Shown: positions 1-6,279 of the stretch, in pieces
Position numbering within the stretch: the first letter of the stretch is position 1
Layout: each line of letters starts with the position of its first letter
Source of the DNA: an uncultured Peptococcaceae bacterium
Lineage (GTDB): Bacteria; Bacillota; Desulfotomaculia; Desulfotomaculales; Desulfallaceae
Reading direction: 5' to 3'
DNA length: 8,813 bases
Assembly: GCA_913064925.1 (NCBI GenBank)
Contig: CAJYBN010000115.1
Span: forward strand, 1-8,813
Translations under genes and position numbers: made by a program
Notes under the pieces: model-generated
Told to the model about the DNA's origin: nothing
The model's database searches: none
The model's input: the letters and a program-made list of their open reading frames with translations, nothing else

Positions 1-51
1 GCATACGAGATTGAAGGGTGACTGGAGTTCAGACGTGTGCTCTTCCGATCT
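1..51 (+). other. Illumina P7/index adapter, not native DNA
   Basis: Positions 1-11 match the end of the Illumina P7 flow-cell primer, 12-17 (TGAAGG) sit where the 6-nt index belongs, and 18-51 match the TruSeq-type read-2 primer ending in GCTCTTCCGATCT. The fixed segments lie exactly where the library design puts them. This stretch is untrimmed adapter and should be removed. Native sequence starts at 52. Confidence 0.98.
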
Positions 52-52
52 T

Positions 53-91
53 TCCAGCCGCGCTATAGAAACAATGTTTAAACGAACCTGA
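53..91 (+). CDS. mutL: Probable 3' end of mutL (DNA mismatch repair protein), partial
   Basis: One frame entering from the left edge reads SSRAIETMFKRT and stops with TGA at 89-91. An amphipathic helix ending in MFKR is typical of the C-terminus of MutL, the endonuclease/ATPase partner of MutS. In many Clostridia mutS and mutL lie directly before miaA and hfq, so the position supports the call. Only 12 residues are visible, because the contig starts in adapter. The assignment therefore rests on a short tail plus gene order. The next gene starts 15 bp after this stop, consistent with one operon. Confidence 0.45.
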   Translation, partial: SSRAIETMFKRT

Positions 92-106
92 CGGGGGGAC
101 CGCTAA

Positions 107-907
107 GTGGGCGTATACTTGCTACCGTGCATAGTAACCACTTCATTGCGGGCCGGCGCAGAGCAGGTCGAACTTGCCGCCCGTATTAGTGAACAAACCG
201 GACTGCCGCTGGTGGAGAGGGGGAAAAAAAGCATCAGCGGCTTGGCGGCGGAATGGAACGCCCGCGCGGTTATAGTGGTTAAGGCGGACAAAGTTACATG
301 CATAATGGGGGAAAAAGAATTTTTTTTTCACCCCGGTTTGGCAGGCCTGCGTATAAAGGAAATTAAAAGAGGTAAGACTGATCAGATGATCGATGCCATG
401 GCGCTCAAACCTGGGCATGAGGTGTTGGACTGTACTTTGGGGCTGGGCACTGATGCCATTGTGGCCAGCTATTTCGTGGGGAAAACGGGCCGGGTGGTGG
501 GGCTGGAGTCGTCGGTAGTCTTGGCTCTGTTGGTGCGCATGGGTATGCAGTTATACAAGGACGCGCGCAGGGAAGTAATTGAAGCCATGCGGCGGATAGT
601 AATCAACAACGCTGACCACTACGAGATTTTGGCTGGGCTGCCGGAAAATAGTTATGACGTGGTTTACTTCGACCCTATGTTTAGGGTGCCGCGCATGAAA
701 TCCTGCAGTATCAATGCTTTTCGCATGCTGGCCGACGACCGCCCGTTGACGCCCAAAGTCATCCGCTTGGCGCTGCGGGTGGCCAGGCGGCGGGTGGTGG
801 TAAAGGAAAACAGAGCGGGCAATGAGTTAAAAAGGCTTGGTTTTCAATTGTTAACGGGGGGAAAAAATTCCGCCGTCGCTTACGGGATCATGCAAAAGGG
901 GGTATGA
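107..907 (+). CDS. Class I SAM-dependent methyltransferase, RsmJ-like (DUF548 type)
   Basis: This 266-aa protein has a Rossmann-type methyltransferase core. Motif I is VLDCTLGLGTDA (residues 106-117), the acidic ribose-binding residue is Glu134 in VVGLE, and the catalytic-loop motif is DVVYFDPMF (184-192), followed by a Lys/Ser stretch and RRRVVVKEN. The DPMF motif and the RVVVK strand match RsmJ, which makes m2G1516 in 16S rRNA of Gammaproteobacteria. A FHP...LRIK segment (74-84) precedes the core. The true substrate in this lineage is unknown; rRNA or another nucleic acid is likely given the neighbours. The start is GTG at 107, with a G-rich ribosome-binding stretch at 93-98 about 8 bp upstream. 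The stop overlaps the miaA start (ATGA), which implies translational coupling. I did not assign rsmJ because identity to that group is distant. Confidence 0.85.
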   Translation: MGVYLLPCIVTTSLRAGAEQVELAARISEQTGLPLVERGKKSISGLAAEWNARAVIVVKADKVTCIMGEKEFFFHPGLAGLRIKEIKRGKTDQMIDAMALKPGHEVLDCTLGLGTDAIVASYFVGKTGRVVGLESSVVLALLVRMGMQLYKDARREVIEAMRRIVINNADHYEILAGLPENSYDVVYFDPMFRVPRMKSCSINAFRMLADDRPLTPKVIRLALRVARRRVVVKENRAGNELKRLGFQLLTGGKNSAVAYGIMQKGV

Positions 908-1890
908 CGGGGGCGGGTATGGAAGCGGGAAAAAAAATACCGTTGGTGATCATCGCCGGGCCCACGGCAGCGGGCAAAACCGCGGTAGCCGTCAGGCTGG
1001 CCAAGCACCTGGACGGAGAAGTAGTTTCGGCGGACTCCATGCAGATTTACCGTTATATGGATATTGGTACTGCCAAGCCCTGCGCTGCTGAGAGAGAGGG
1101 TATTCCACACCATCTGGTGGATATTGTTGAGCCTGAAGAAGAGTTTTCCGCAGCCATGTTTCAAAAACTGGCCAGGCAGGCTATCAAAGATATTTACGAG
1201 CGCGGCAAATTGCCCATACTGGCAGGCGGCACAGGTTTTTTTATCGATGCTGTAATATACAACTATGATTTCAGCTTTGCCGGGGCAGACAAGGAACTGC
1301 GGAAATTTCTCCAGCGTGAAGCCGAAGAAAAGGGCAACGCTGCCGTTCATGAGCGATTAAGGCGGGTGGACCCGGAGGCAGCCGAGCGCATTCATGTCAA
1401 TGATTTGAAAAGGATTATCCGTGCCTTGGAAATATACCAGCAAACCGGCAGGGCGGGCGCTCTGCTGCGAAAAAAAAACAAAGAAAAATACCATTGTTAC
1501 GACACCCTTTTTTTTGGTTTATATTATAAGAGAGAACTATTGTATCGGAGGATTGAAGAACGGGTTGACAAAATGATTGAAGAGGGTTTGGTGGAGGAAG
1601 TCAAGCGGCTGATGAACGCCGGCTATCATACCGGACTGGTTTCCATGCAAGGTTTAGGCTACAAAGAAATTGCCGGTTTTTTACAGGGTAAGTACAGTTT
1701 GGACGAAGCGATAGCTATTTTGAAAAGAAACACGAGACGTTTTGCCAAGCGGCAGTTGACTTGGTTTAAGCGATATAGTAGTATCAAGTGGATAGATATG
1801 GAGAAACATAATGCTATAGATTACATATTAAGTGTAACAGCCTCGTTTACAGCAAAGTATTTTCCAGGCAAAATAAATAAAGAAAAATAA
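904..1890 (+). CDS. miaA: tRNA dimethylallyltransferase MiaA
   Basis: MiaA transfers a dimethylallyl group from DMAPP to N6 of A37 in tRNAs that read codons starting with U, making i6A. The 328-aa product has the Walker A loop GPTAAGKT (19-26), the DSMQIYRYMDIGTAKP block (44-59) with the tRNA-contacting Asp, GIPHHLVD (66-73), GGTGFF (108-113, usually GGTGLY), VNDLKRIIRALEIY (165-178), MQGLGYKEI (248-256) and the C-terminal RNTRRFAKRQLTWF segment. Length and motif order are normal, so it looks intact. ATG at 904 overlaps the upstream stop by 4 bp. An in-frame ATG at 919 (MEAGKK) is an alternative start with a G-rich stretch just before it. hfq follows after 19 bp, an order shared with many bacteria. 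Confidence 0.97.
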   Translation: MTGAGMEAGKKIPLVIIAGPTAAGKTAVAVRLAKHLDGEVVSADSMQIYRYMDIGTAKPCAAEREGIPHHLVDIVEPEEEFSAAMFQKLARQAIKDIYERGKLPILAGGTGFFIDAVIYNYDFSFAGADKELRKFLQREAEEKGNAAVHERLRRVDPEAAERIHVNDLKRIIRALEIYQQTGRAGALLRKKNKEKYHCYDTLFFGLYYKRELLYRRIEERVDKMIEEGLVEEVKRLMNAGYHTGLVSMQGLGYKEIAGFLQGKYSLDEAIAILKRNTRRFAKRQLTWFKRYSSIKWIDMEKHNAIDYILSVTASFTAKYFPGKINKEK

Positions 1891-1909
1891 TGCCAACGGA
1901 GGGAATAAC

Positions 1910-2152
1910 ATGTCAAAACCCCAAATAAATTTGCAGGATGCATTTCTCAATCAGGTGAGAAAAGACAATATTCCGGTAACCATCTTTTTAGTTAATGGTT
2001 TTCAGTTAAAAGGGATGATCAAGGGCTTTGATAATTTCACCGTGATCATGGAGAGCGACGGAAAACAAATGATGGTTTACAAACATGCCATTTCTACCGT
2101 TAGCCCCATAAAGCCGGTAAATACCACTTTTTCGGAGTCTAAAACCAGCTAG
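1910..2152 (+). CDS. hfq: RNA chaperone Hfq
   Basis: Hfq forms a hexameric Sm-like ring that binds sRNAs and mRNAs. The 80-aa protein shows the full fold: N-terminal helix NLQDAFLNQVRKD (7-19) with the proximal-face Gln9, Sm1 strand region IPVTIFLVNGFQLKG (21-35), FDNFTVIM (40-47), and the Sm2 signature YKHAIST (57-63) that lines the proximal pore. Rim residues Arg17-Lys18 are basic, fewer than the RRER patch of E. coli. The tail after SP (65-66) is only 14 residues, typical of Firmicutes and shorter than in enterobacteria. A strong GGAGGG (1898-1903) lies 6 bp before ATG 1910. It is 19 bp downstream of miaA, so it is probably co-transcribed with it. Confidence 0.97.
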   Translation: MSKPQINLQDAFLNQVRKDNIPVTIFLVNGFQLKGMIKGFDNFTVIMESDGKQMMVYKHAISTVSPIKPVNTTFSESKTS

Positions 2153-2325
2153 AGCTCAGTAAAGGGCCAGATTGCAGGCTGTAAACCGGAACTGGGTAAC
2201 TGGCGGTGGAGCAGATTTTATTGCGCTCCAGGTCCCTTCGGCTGAGAGTTTCTTTTTTGGGTCAGTTTAACCGAACCGGGTGCATAAATATTTTATATAG
2301 ATACGCCCGGTGAGGTGATGATATC
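2153..2325 (+). other. Intergenic region hfq-spoVK with possible structured RNA/terminator
   Basis: No gene is seen here. Paired segments are GCCAG (2166-2170) with CTGGC (2200-2204), TGGAGC (2207-2212) with GCTCCA (2225-2230), and an outer AAGG (2162-2165) with CCTT (2235-2238). The outer stem can extend by one pair if the first helix opens. Together they can draw a three-way junction. A U-rich tract, TTTCTTTTTT (2249-2258), follows about 10 nt later. This could be the hfq terminator, though the T tract is not directly against a strong stem, or an unnamed structured RNA. A weaker dyad, ACCGGG (2275-2280) with CCCGGT (2306-2311), flanks an AT-rich stretch that could hold a promoter for spoVK. 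No convincing sigma-A or sporulation-sigma promoter could be fixed by eye. Confidence 0.35.
2312..2319 (+). promoter_or_regulatory. Ribosome binding site deciding the TTG start of spoVK
   Basis: GAGGTGAT is an extended match to the anti-Shine-Dalgarno end of 16S rRNA and lies 6 bp before TTG 2326. The only nearby in-frame ATG (2341) is 21 bp away from it, which is too far. The ATG at 2318 is out of frame and hits a stop within a few codons. The TTG start is therefore favoured. Confidence 0.8.
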
Positions 2326-3279
2326 TTGGTAAGAATTAAAATGTGGCATGCAACTGGGACCAAAAGGACGGTTAACTACCGCGTCCCCGCCGGGATTAAC
2401 AAAGCCAGGCACGTTACTGACAAGCCGGGCTCCGGGAGCAACGGCAACGGGAAAAACATCAATGAGATTAAGCGGGAACTTGATTCCCTGGTAGGTTTGT
2501 ATAACGTTAAAAAACATATCAACGAGATTTGCGCTTACATGGAGATACAAAAGAGGCGCTTGCAGGAAAGGCTCCGTGCCGAATCCCAGGTATTGCATAT
2601 GATTTTCAAGGGAAACCCGGGCACGGGTAAAACCACAGTGGCGAGGATACTGGGCAGGCTTTTCCGGGAAGCGGGTATTTTACCTAAAGGACACTTGCTT
2701 GAAGTGGAGCGGGCCGACCTGGTGGGAGAATATATAGGACATACCGCACAAAAAACCAGGGAACAAATAAAAAAGTCTCTGGGCGGCATCCTGTTCATTG
2801 ACGAAGCCTACTCTTTGGCCAGGGGCGGGGAAAGGGACTTCGGTAAAGAAGCCATTGATACCATTGTAAAGGGCATGGAGGATCACAAGGACAACTTGAT
2901 AATCATTTTAGCAGGGTACAGAGACGAGATGGACAGGTTTATGGAAACAAACCCCGGCTTGCGTTCCAGGTTTCCCATACATATTGAATTCCCGGACTAT
3001 TCAACGGACGAATTATTGGCCATTGCCGATATGATGCTGGAACAAAGACAATATAAACTATCTACCGGGGCCAGAGATGAGTTAAGGCTGATAATTCAAA
3101 CCATGTCCAGACTGCACCAGCACAACGGCAATGCCAGGCTGGTGCGCAATCTTATCGAGCGGGCCATGCGCTTACAGGCCGTACGGCTGGTCGGTATGCC
3201 TCGTACAACCAGGGAAGACCTGATGATTATTACCAGGGAAGACATCAAGGGCGCCCACAGCAGCATAAGTATCAATTAG
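2326..3279 (+). CDS. spoVK: Stage V sporulation protein K, CbxX/CfqX-family AAA+ ATPase
   Basis: The 317-aa protein has a basic, Gly/Ser/Asn-rich N-terminal tail (about 1-44), then an AAA+ module: LDSLVGLYNVKKHI (52-65), Walker A GNPGTGKT (96-103), the pore-loop-like LVGEYIGHTAQKT (132-144), Walker B ILFIDEAYSL (155-164), sensor 1 region IIILAGY (192-198) and NPGLRSRF (209-216) with candidate Arg fingers. Its length is close to B. subtilis SpoVK, a mother-cell protein needed for spore maturation. CbxX-like proteins also act as rubisco activases and elsewhere, so the sporulation role is inferred from the family plus gene order (miaA-hfq upstream, ynbB downstream, as in Bacillus). Translation starts at TTG 2326. 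The next gene begins 3 bp after the stop. Confidence 0.88.
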   Translation: MVRIKMWHATGTKRTVNYRVPAGINKARHVTDKPGSGSNGNGKNINEIKRELDSLVGLYNVKKHINEICAYMEIQKRRLQERLRAESQVLHMIFKGNPGTGKTTVARILGRLFREAGILPKGHLLEVERADLVGEYIGHTAQKTREQIKKSLGGILFIDEAYSLARGGERDFGKEAIDTIVKGMEDHKDNLIIILAGYRDEMDRFMETNPGLRSRFPIHIEFPDYSTDELLAIADMMLEQRQYKLSTGARDELRLIIQTMSRLHQHNGNARLVRNLIERAMRLQAVRLVGMPRTTREDLMIITREDIKGAHSSISIN

Positions 3280-3282
3280 CGT

Positions 3283-4539
3283 TTGAGGGTGGCGGCAGTT
3301 GCCTTGAGTGACTTGGAATCTGTAATAACCACGATTGATTTGGCGGCGGAAAAAATATACCGCCGGTATACACAGGTAGAAACGGCAAACCACCGCAAGG
3401 TGCTGGAAGCTTTTCGGGAAGTAAGGGTCAGTTCGCACCATCTCCAGGGCTCCACCGGCTACGGTTATGACGATGACGGCAGGGATGCCTTGGACCAGGT
3501 ATATGCCCGCGTATTCGGTACGGAGGCCGCTCTGGTACGGGGGCAAATTACTTGCGGCACCCACGCCATAGCCCTTTGCCTGTACGGGATTCTTAAACCC
3601 GGTGATGTGCTGCTGTCCGTACAAGGCAGGCCGTATGACACTTTGGAAAAAGTGATCGGCATGCGGGAAGGCGGGGAGGGTTCCCTGCTGGGTATGGGCG
3701 TCCGGTACCAGCAGGTGGACTTGCTGCCGAACGGTGAATTTGACTGGGCGAACATTGAAAAAGCCCTACAGCAGCCAGTTAAAATGGTGCTTTTGCAGCG
3801 GTCATGCGGTTACAGCACCAGGCCTTCCCTCGACTTGACTGGTATGGCCAGGTTATGCCGGTTTATCAAGGAAAGGCGACCGGAAGCAATTATTTTTGTG
3901 GACAACTGCTACGGTGAGTTTGTGGAGGCTTCCGAACCCACGGAAATCGGCGCTGACATTGTTGCGGGTTCGCTGATCAAAAATCCCGGCGGCGGATTGG
4001 CGCCTACAGGGGGATACGTGGCGGGAAGGAAAAACCTGGTGAAACTGGCTGCCGACAGGTTGACCGCACCGGGGATCGGTGCCGGCGTCGGGCCCACTTT
4101 ATGCTGGCAGCGATTATTTTTCCAGGGCCTTTACCTGGCGCCCCATATGGTTATGGAGGCTGTGCGCGGCGCCATTTGGGGCGCGCTGCTGTTTAGGGAA
4201 TTGGGCTTTGAGGTTTTTCCCGCCCCGGACGCCCTCCGCACTGACATTATACAGGCGGTTGTACTGGGTTCGGCTGAACGTCTGCAGGCTTTTTGCCGGG
4301 GTGTGCAAAAGGCGTCGCCAGTAGACAGTCATGTTACGCCGGTGCCTTCGCCATTGCCGGGTTACGGCCATCCCGTTATCATGGCGGCGGGAACTTTCGT
4401 GCAGGGCGCCTCCCTGGAATTTACCGCCGATGCGCCACTACGTGAACCATACGTGGCATATTTCCAGGGGGGGCTTTCCCTTAACCATACTAAAATCGGG
4501 CTGGTGGAAGCAGCCCGGGAAGTTTTGCAGGTGCGGTGA
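3283..4539 (+). CDS. ynbB: PLP-dependent YnbB/aluminium-resistance family protein (methionine gamma-lyase-like)
   Basis: A fold-type I PLP enzyme of 418 aa, matching the roughly 420 aa of the family. Visible hallmarks are GSTGYGYDDDGRDALDQVYA (56-75), ALVRGQITCGTHAI (83-96), PYDTLEKVIG, the aspartate strand IIFVDNCYGEF, and Lys233 in GSLIKNPGGG, the expected Schiff-base lysine. A glycine-rich PTGGYVAG follows. The family is called methionine gamma-lyase or aluminium resistance protein, but its physiological reaction is not settled; C-S lyase activity is inferred. The start is uncertain. TTG 3283 gives the family length and lies 3 bp after the spoVK stop, but no clear ribosome-binding site precedes it, so translation probably depends on coupling. 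TTG 3304 is an alternative. A LysR gene follows after 6 bp. In B. subtilis hflX lies between spoVK and ynbB; here it is absent. Confidence 0.88.
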   Translation: MRVAAVALSDLESVITTIDLAAEKIYRRYTQVETANHRKVLEAFREVRVSSHHLQGSTGYGYDDDGRDALDQVYARVFGTEAALVRGQITCGTHAIALCLYGILKPGDVLLSVQGRPYDTLEKVIGMREGGEGSLLGMGVRYQQVDLLPNGEFDWANIEKALQQPVKMVLLQRSCGYSTRPSLDLTGMARLCRFIKERRPEAIIFVDNCYGEFVEASEPTEIGADIVAGSLIKNPGGGLAPTGGYVAGRKNLVKLAADRLTAPGIGAGVGPTLCWQRLFFQGLYLAPHMVMEAVRGAIWGALLFRELGFEVFPAPDALRTDIIQAVVLGSAERLQAFCRGVQKASPVDSHVTPVPSPLPGYGHPVIMAAGTFVQGASLEFTADAPLREPYVAYFQGGLSLNHTKIGLVEAAREVLQVR

Positions 4540-4545
4540 TGGCCG

Positions 4546-5433
4546 ATGAACTTTAAACAATTGGAGGCATTTGTCTGGGTAGCCGAATTGCAAAGTTTTA
4601 CCGGAGCCGCTAGGCATCTTTATATGAGCCAGCCTGCCATAAGTTTTCAAATTAAAGCGTTGGAGGAAGACCTGCAGGTAACTCTTTTCCGGCGCAACGA
4701 AAAAAAAGTTACCCTAACGGAAGCGGGCCGGCTGCTTTACCCGGAAGCCAAGCAACTGCTGGGGCATTACCAAAAAATAAAGGCCGGCTTGGATGCGCTG
4801 CGCGGGCTGCAAACCGGGCAGCTGGTCGTCGGCGCCAGTACCATCCCGGGCGAGTATCTTTTGCCTTACTACCTGGGACGGTTTCACCAAAAGTACCCCG
4901 GGGTGCGGGTCAAGTTGCGCATCGCGGGCAGCGGGGATGTTCTCCGGTGGTTACAGGAAAGGGAGATTGACCTGGGGGTGGTAGGCAGTGCCGGTGAAGC
5001 GGAAAACTTGGAATTTGTTCCCTGGCTGGACGATGAACTTGTCATCATTGTGCCGCCCCGGCATCGCTGGGCTGGTAAGTCTGTGGAAATAGGCGAGATG
5101 GCCGGGGAAAAGTGCGTGCTGCGGGAAGAGGGTTCAGGCACTCGCCGGTCGATTTTAAGTATCTTGGAAAAGCACGGGTTGACGCCGGACAGCCTCAACG
5201 TGGAAATGGAACTGGGCAGTACCAGGGCGGTAATTAGCGCCGTCCAAGCGGGCGTGGGCATCGGCTTCGTTTCCCGTTGGGCCGCCGCGGATGCCATCAA
5301 TACCGGCGCCGTTGGCGAGGTCAGGCTGCTGGGTGTTAACATGGTCAGGAAGTTGTATCTGGCCCGTTATCCTTCGGGAATTGCCAACTATGCTTCCAAT
5401 GCCTTTGTTGACTTGTTACAATCTACCACTTAA
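4546..5433 (+). CDS. LysR-family transcriptional regulator (CysL/selenium-metabolism-like)
   Basis: This 295-aa protein has the LysR winged helix-turn-helix at residues 3-60 (LEAFVWVAELQSFTGAARHL, then MSQPAISFQIKALEEDL, FRR and LTEAGR). A linker helix follows, then a type 2 periplasmic-binding-protein-like effector domain from about 92, with ASTIPGEYLLP (97-107) and EIDLGVVG. The TIPG motif at the first strand recalls CysB/CysL-like regulators that sense sulfur compounds, and a clostridial group linked to selenium metabolism. The ligand cannot be read from sequence. ATG 4546 follows GGTGATGG (4535-4542) by 3 bp and is 6 bp after the ynbB stop. Most LysR genes are divergent from their targets. 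This one ends a co-directional operon, so it may autoregulate the set or act elsewhere. Confidence 0.9.
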   Translation: MNFKQLEAFVWVAELQSFTGAARHLYMSQPAISFQIKALEEDLQVTLFRRNEKKVTLTEAGRLLYPEAKQLLGHYQKIKAGLDALRGLQTGQLVVGASTIPGEYLLPYYLGRFHQKYPGVRVKLRIAGSGDVLRWLQEREIDLGVVGSAGEAENLEFVPWLDDELVIIVPPRHRWAGKSVEIGEMAGEKCVLREEGSGTRRSILSILEKHGLTPDSLNVEMELGSTRAVISAVQAGVGIGFVSRWAAADAINTGAVGEVRLLGVNMVRKLYLARYPSGIANYASNAFVDLLQSTT

Positions 5434-5462
5434 AGCTACAGGACGAGCTTTGTCCTATGGTG

Positions 5463-5500
5463 AAAAACTCCTTGTTACCACATGGTAACAAGGAGTTTTT
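5463..5500. terminator. Bidirectional rho-independent terminator between lysR and lexA
   Basis: A perfect 17-bp inverted repeat has left arm 5463-5479, loop ACAT (5480-5483) and right arm 5484-5500. The arms carry A5 on the left and T5 on the right, so a U tract forms on either strand. It serves the + strand lysR operon and the convergent lexA. Its right arm overlaps the first two bases of the lexA stop codon (5499-5501). Confidence 0.92.
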
Positions 5501-6110
5501 AAAATTTCCTGATTAAGCCTACTACTTTGCCGAGAATTTCCACATCCTTGACGATGATGGGCGACAGGCGGTAGTTTTCAGGCTGCAGCCTGATATAATC
5601 GTGCTCCTTGTAAAATCTTTTGATGGTAGCTTCGTTATCGATCATGGCCACGGCAATGTCACCGTTGTCTACCGTGGGTTGGTGCCTGACCAGCACCATG
5701 TCGCCCTCGAGGATACCCGCTTCCACCATGCTATCGCCCTTCACGTGCAGCATGAAGAATTCGCCGCGGCCGGCGAAGTCCACGGGCAGGGGGAACACGT
5801 CTTCGCGGTTTTCCACCGCCAGCAGGGGAACGCCTGCGGCCACCTGGCCCAGCACCGGCACCATGATCATTTCTTTGAATTCTTCGGTGCCGCTTTCATC
5901 CAATATCTCCATGGCCCGGGGCTTAGAGGGATCTCTCCTCAACAGCTTCTTTTCTTCCAGCTTGCGCAGGTAGCTGTGCACCGTGGAACTGGACTTAAGG
6001 CCCACGGCTTCACCAATTTCCCTTACCGACGGCGGGTAACCCTTGGTTTGGATATTGTGTTTGATAAACCTGAGGATTTCTATTTCCCGCTGGCTTAGAT
6101 TTCCTTTCAC
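5499..6110 (-). CDS. lexA: SOS repressor LexA
   Basis: LexA represses DNA-damage genes and cleaves itself when RecA filaments form. The 203-aa protein has the N-terminal winged helix (LSQREIEILRFIKHNI, then PPSVREIGEAVGLKSSSTVHSYLRKLEEKKLL, 5-57), the Ala92-Gly93 scissile bond in VAAGVPLLA, catalytic Ser127 in KGDSMVEAGI and Lys164 in ATIKRF. All cleavage residues are present, so it should be active. Length matches the family (about 200-205 aa). The start is GTG at 6110-6108, with AGGAAAGG (6128-6121) 10 nt upstream; no in-frame ATG competes. The SOS box in its own promoter implies autoregulation. It converges on the lysR operon and diverges from the sigma-54 activator gene. Confidence 0.97.
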   Translation of the reverse strand: MKGNLSQREIEILRFIKHNIQTKGYPPSVREIGEAVGLKSSSTVHSYLRKLEEKKLLRRDPSKPRAMEILDESGTEEFKEMIMVPVLGQVAAGVPLLAVENREDVFPLPVDFAGRGEFFMLHVKGDSMVEAGILEGDMVLVRHQPTVDNGDIAVAMIDNEATIKRFYKEHDYIRLQPENYRLSPIIVKDVEILGKVVGLIRKF

Positions 6111-6141
6111 AGTAGCACAACCTTTCCTAATTATATTTTAA

Positions 6142-6170
6142 ATTATAACATAAATATTTTTTTAGTAAAC
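6142..6170 (-). promoter_or_regulatory. lexA promoter with extended -10
   Basis: Read on the minus strand, a perfect TATAAT (6147-6142) is preceded by TGT (6150-6148), an extended -10. The -35 area is weak: TTTACT with a 16-bp spacer (6169-6164) matches TTGACA at 4/6. Transcription should start near 6135, leaving about 25 nt of leader holding the ribosome binding site. Confidence 0.75.
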
Positions 6171-6179
6171 ATTTGTTCG
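6166..6179 (-). promoter_or_regulatory. LexA (DinR) SOS box
   Basis: CGAACAAATGTTTA on the minus strand fits the Gram-positive SOS consensus CGAACRNRYGTTYC at 13 of 14 positions; the last base is A instead of C. It overlaps the -35 region of lexA, where bound LexA would block RNA polymerase. It also lies about 100 bp before the divergent activator gene, so an effect there is possible but not shown. Confidence 0.88.
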
Positions 6180-6265
6180 GCAAAAAGTTAAATTTTATTT
6201 TTTAGAAGGGAATCCAAATTATGCGCAGAAATATTAAATAAATCTATAGCATATAACGGCGAGAC

Positions 6266-6273
6266 AAGGTGAT
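6266..6273 (+). promoter_or_regulatory. Ribosome binding site of the sigma-54 activator
   Basis: AAGGTGAT matches the extended Shine-Dalgarno. It lies 6 bp before ATG 6280 but only 3 bp before the adjacent in-frame TTG 6277. The same 6-bp spacing is used at spoVK, so ATG 6280 is preferred. Confidence 0.75.
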
Positions 6274-6279
6274 TCATTG

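Noticed and set aside
880..1350. Minus-strand frame of 156 codons opposite miaA
   Set aside because: All miaA motifs are on the + strand; this frame has no motif and no ribosome-binding site.
2231..2280. Possible TPP riboswitch, from a GGCTGAGAG motif upstream of spoVK
   Set aside because: The second half of the TPP aptamer (the CCUGAUCUGG and GCGUAGGGA blocks) is missing, and spoVK is not a thiamine gene.
5432..5456. Small alternative hairpins after lysR (AAAGCT/AGCTTT and AGGAC/GTCCT)
   Set aside because: They are 5-6 bp, mutually exclusive, and lack a T tract; the strong terminator follows immediately, so chance is likely.
5601..6098. Long + strand open frame of 165 codons opposite lexA
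   Set aside because: It lies wholly antisense to a clear, intact lexA, has His/Gln-rich composition with no domain, and lacks a ribosome-binding site. It is a codon-bias shadow.
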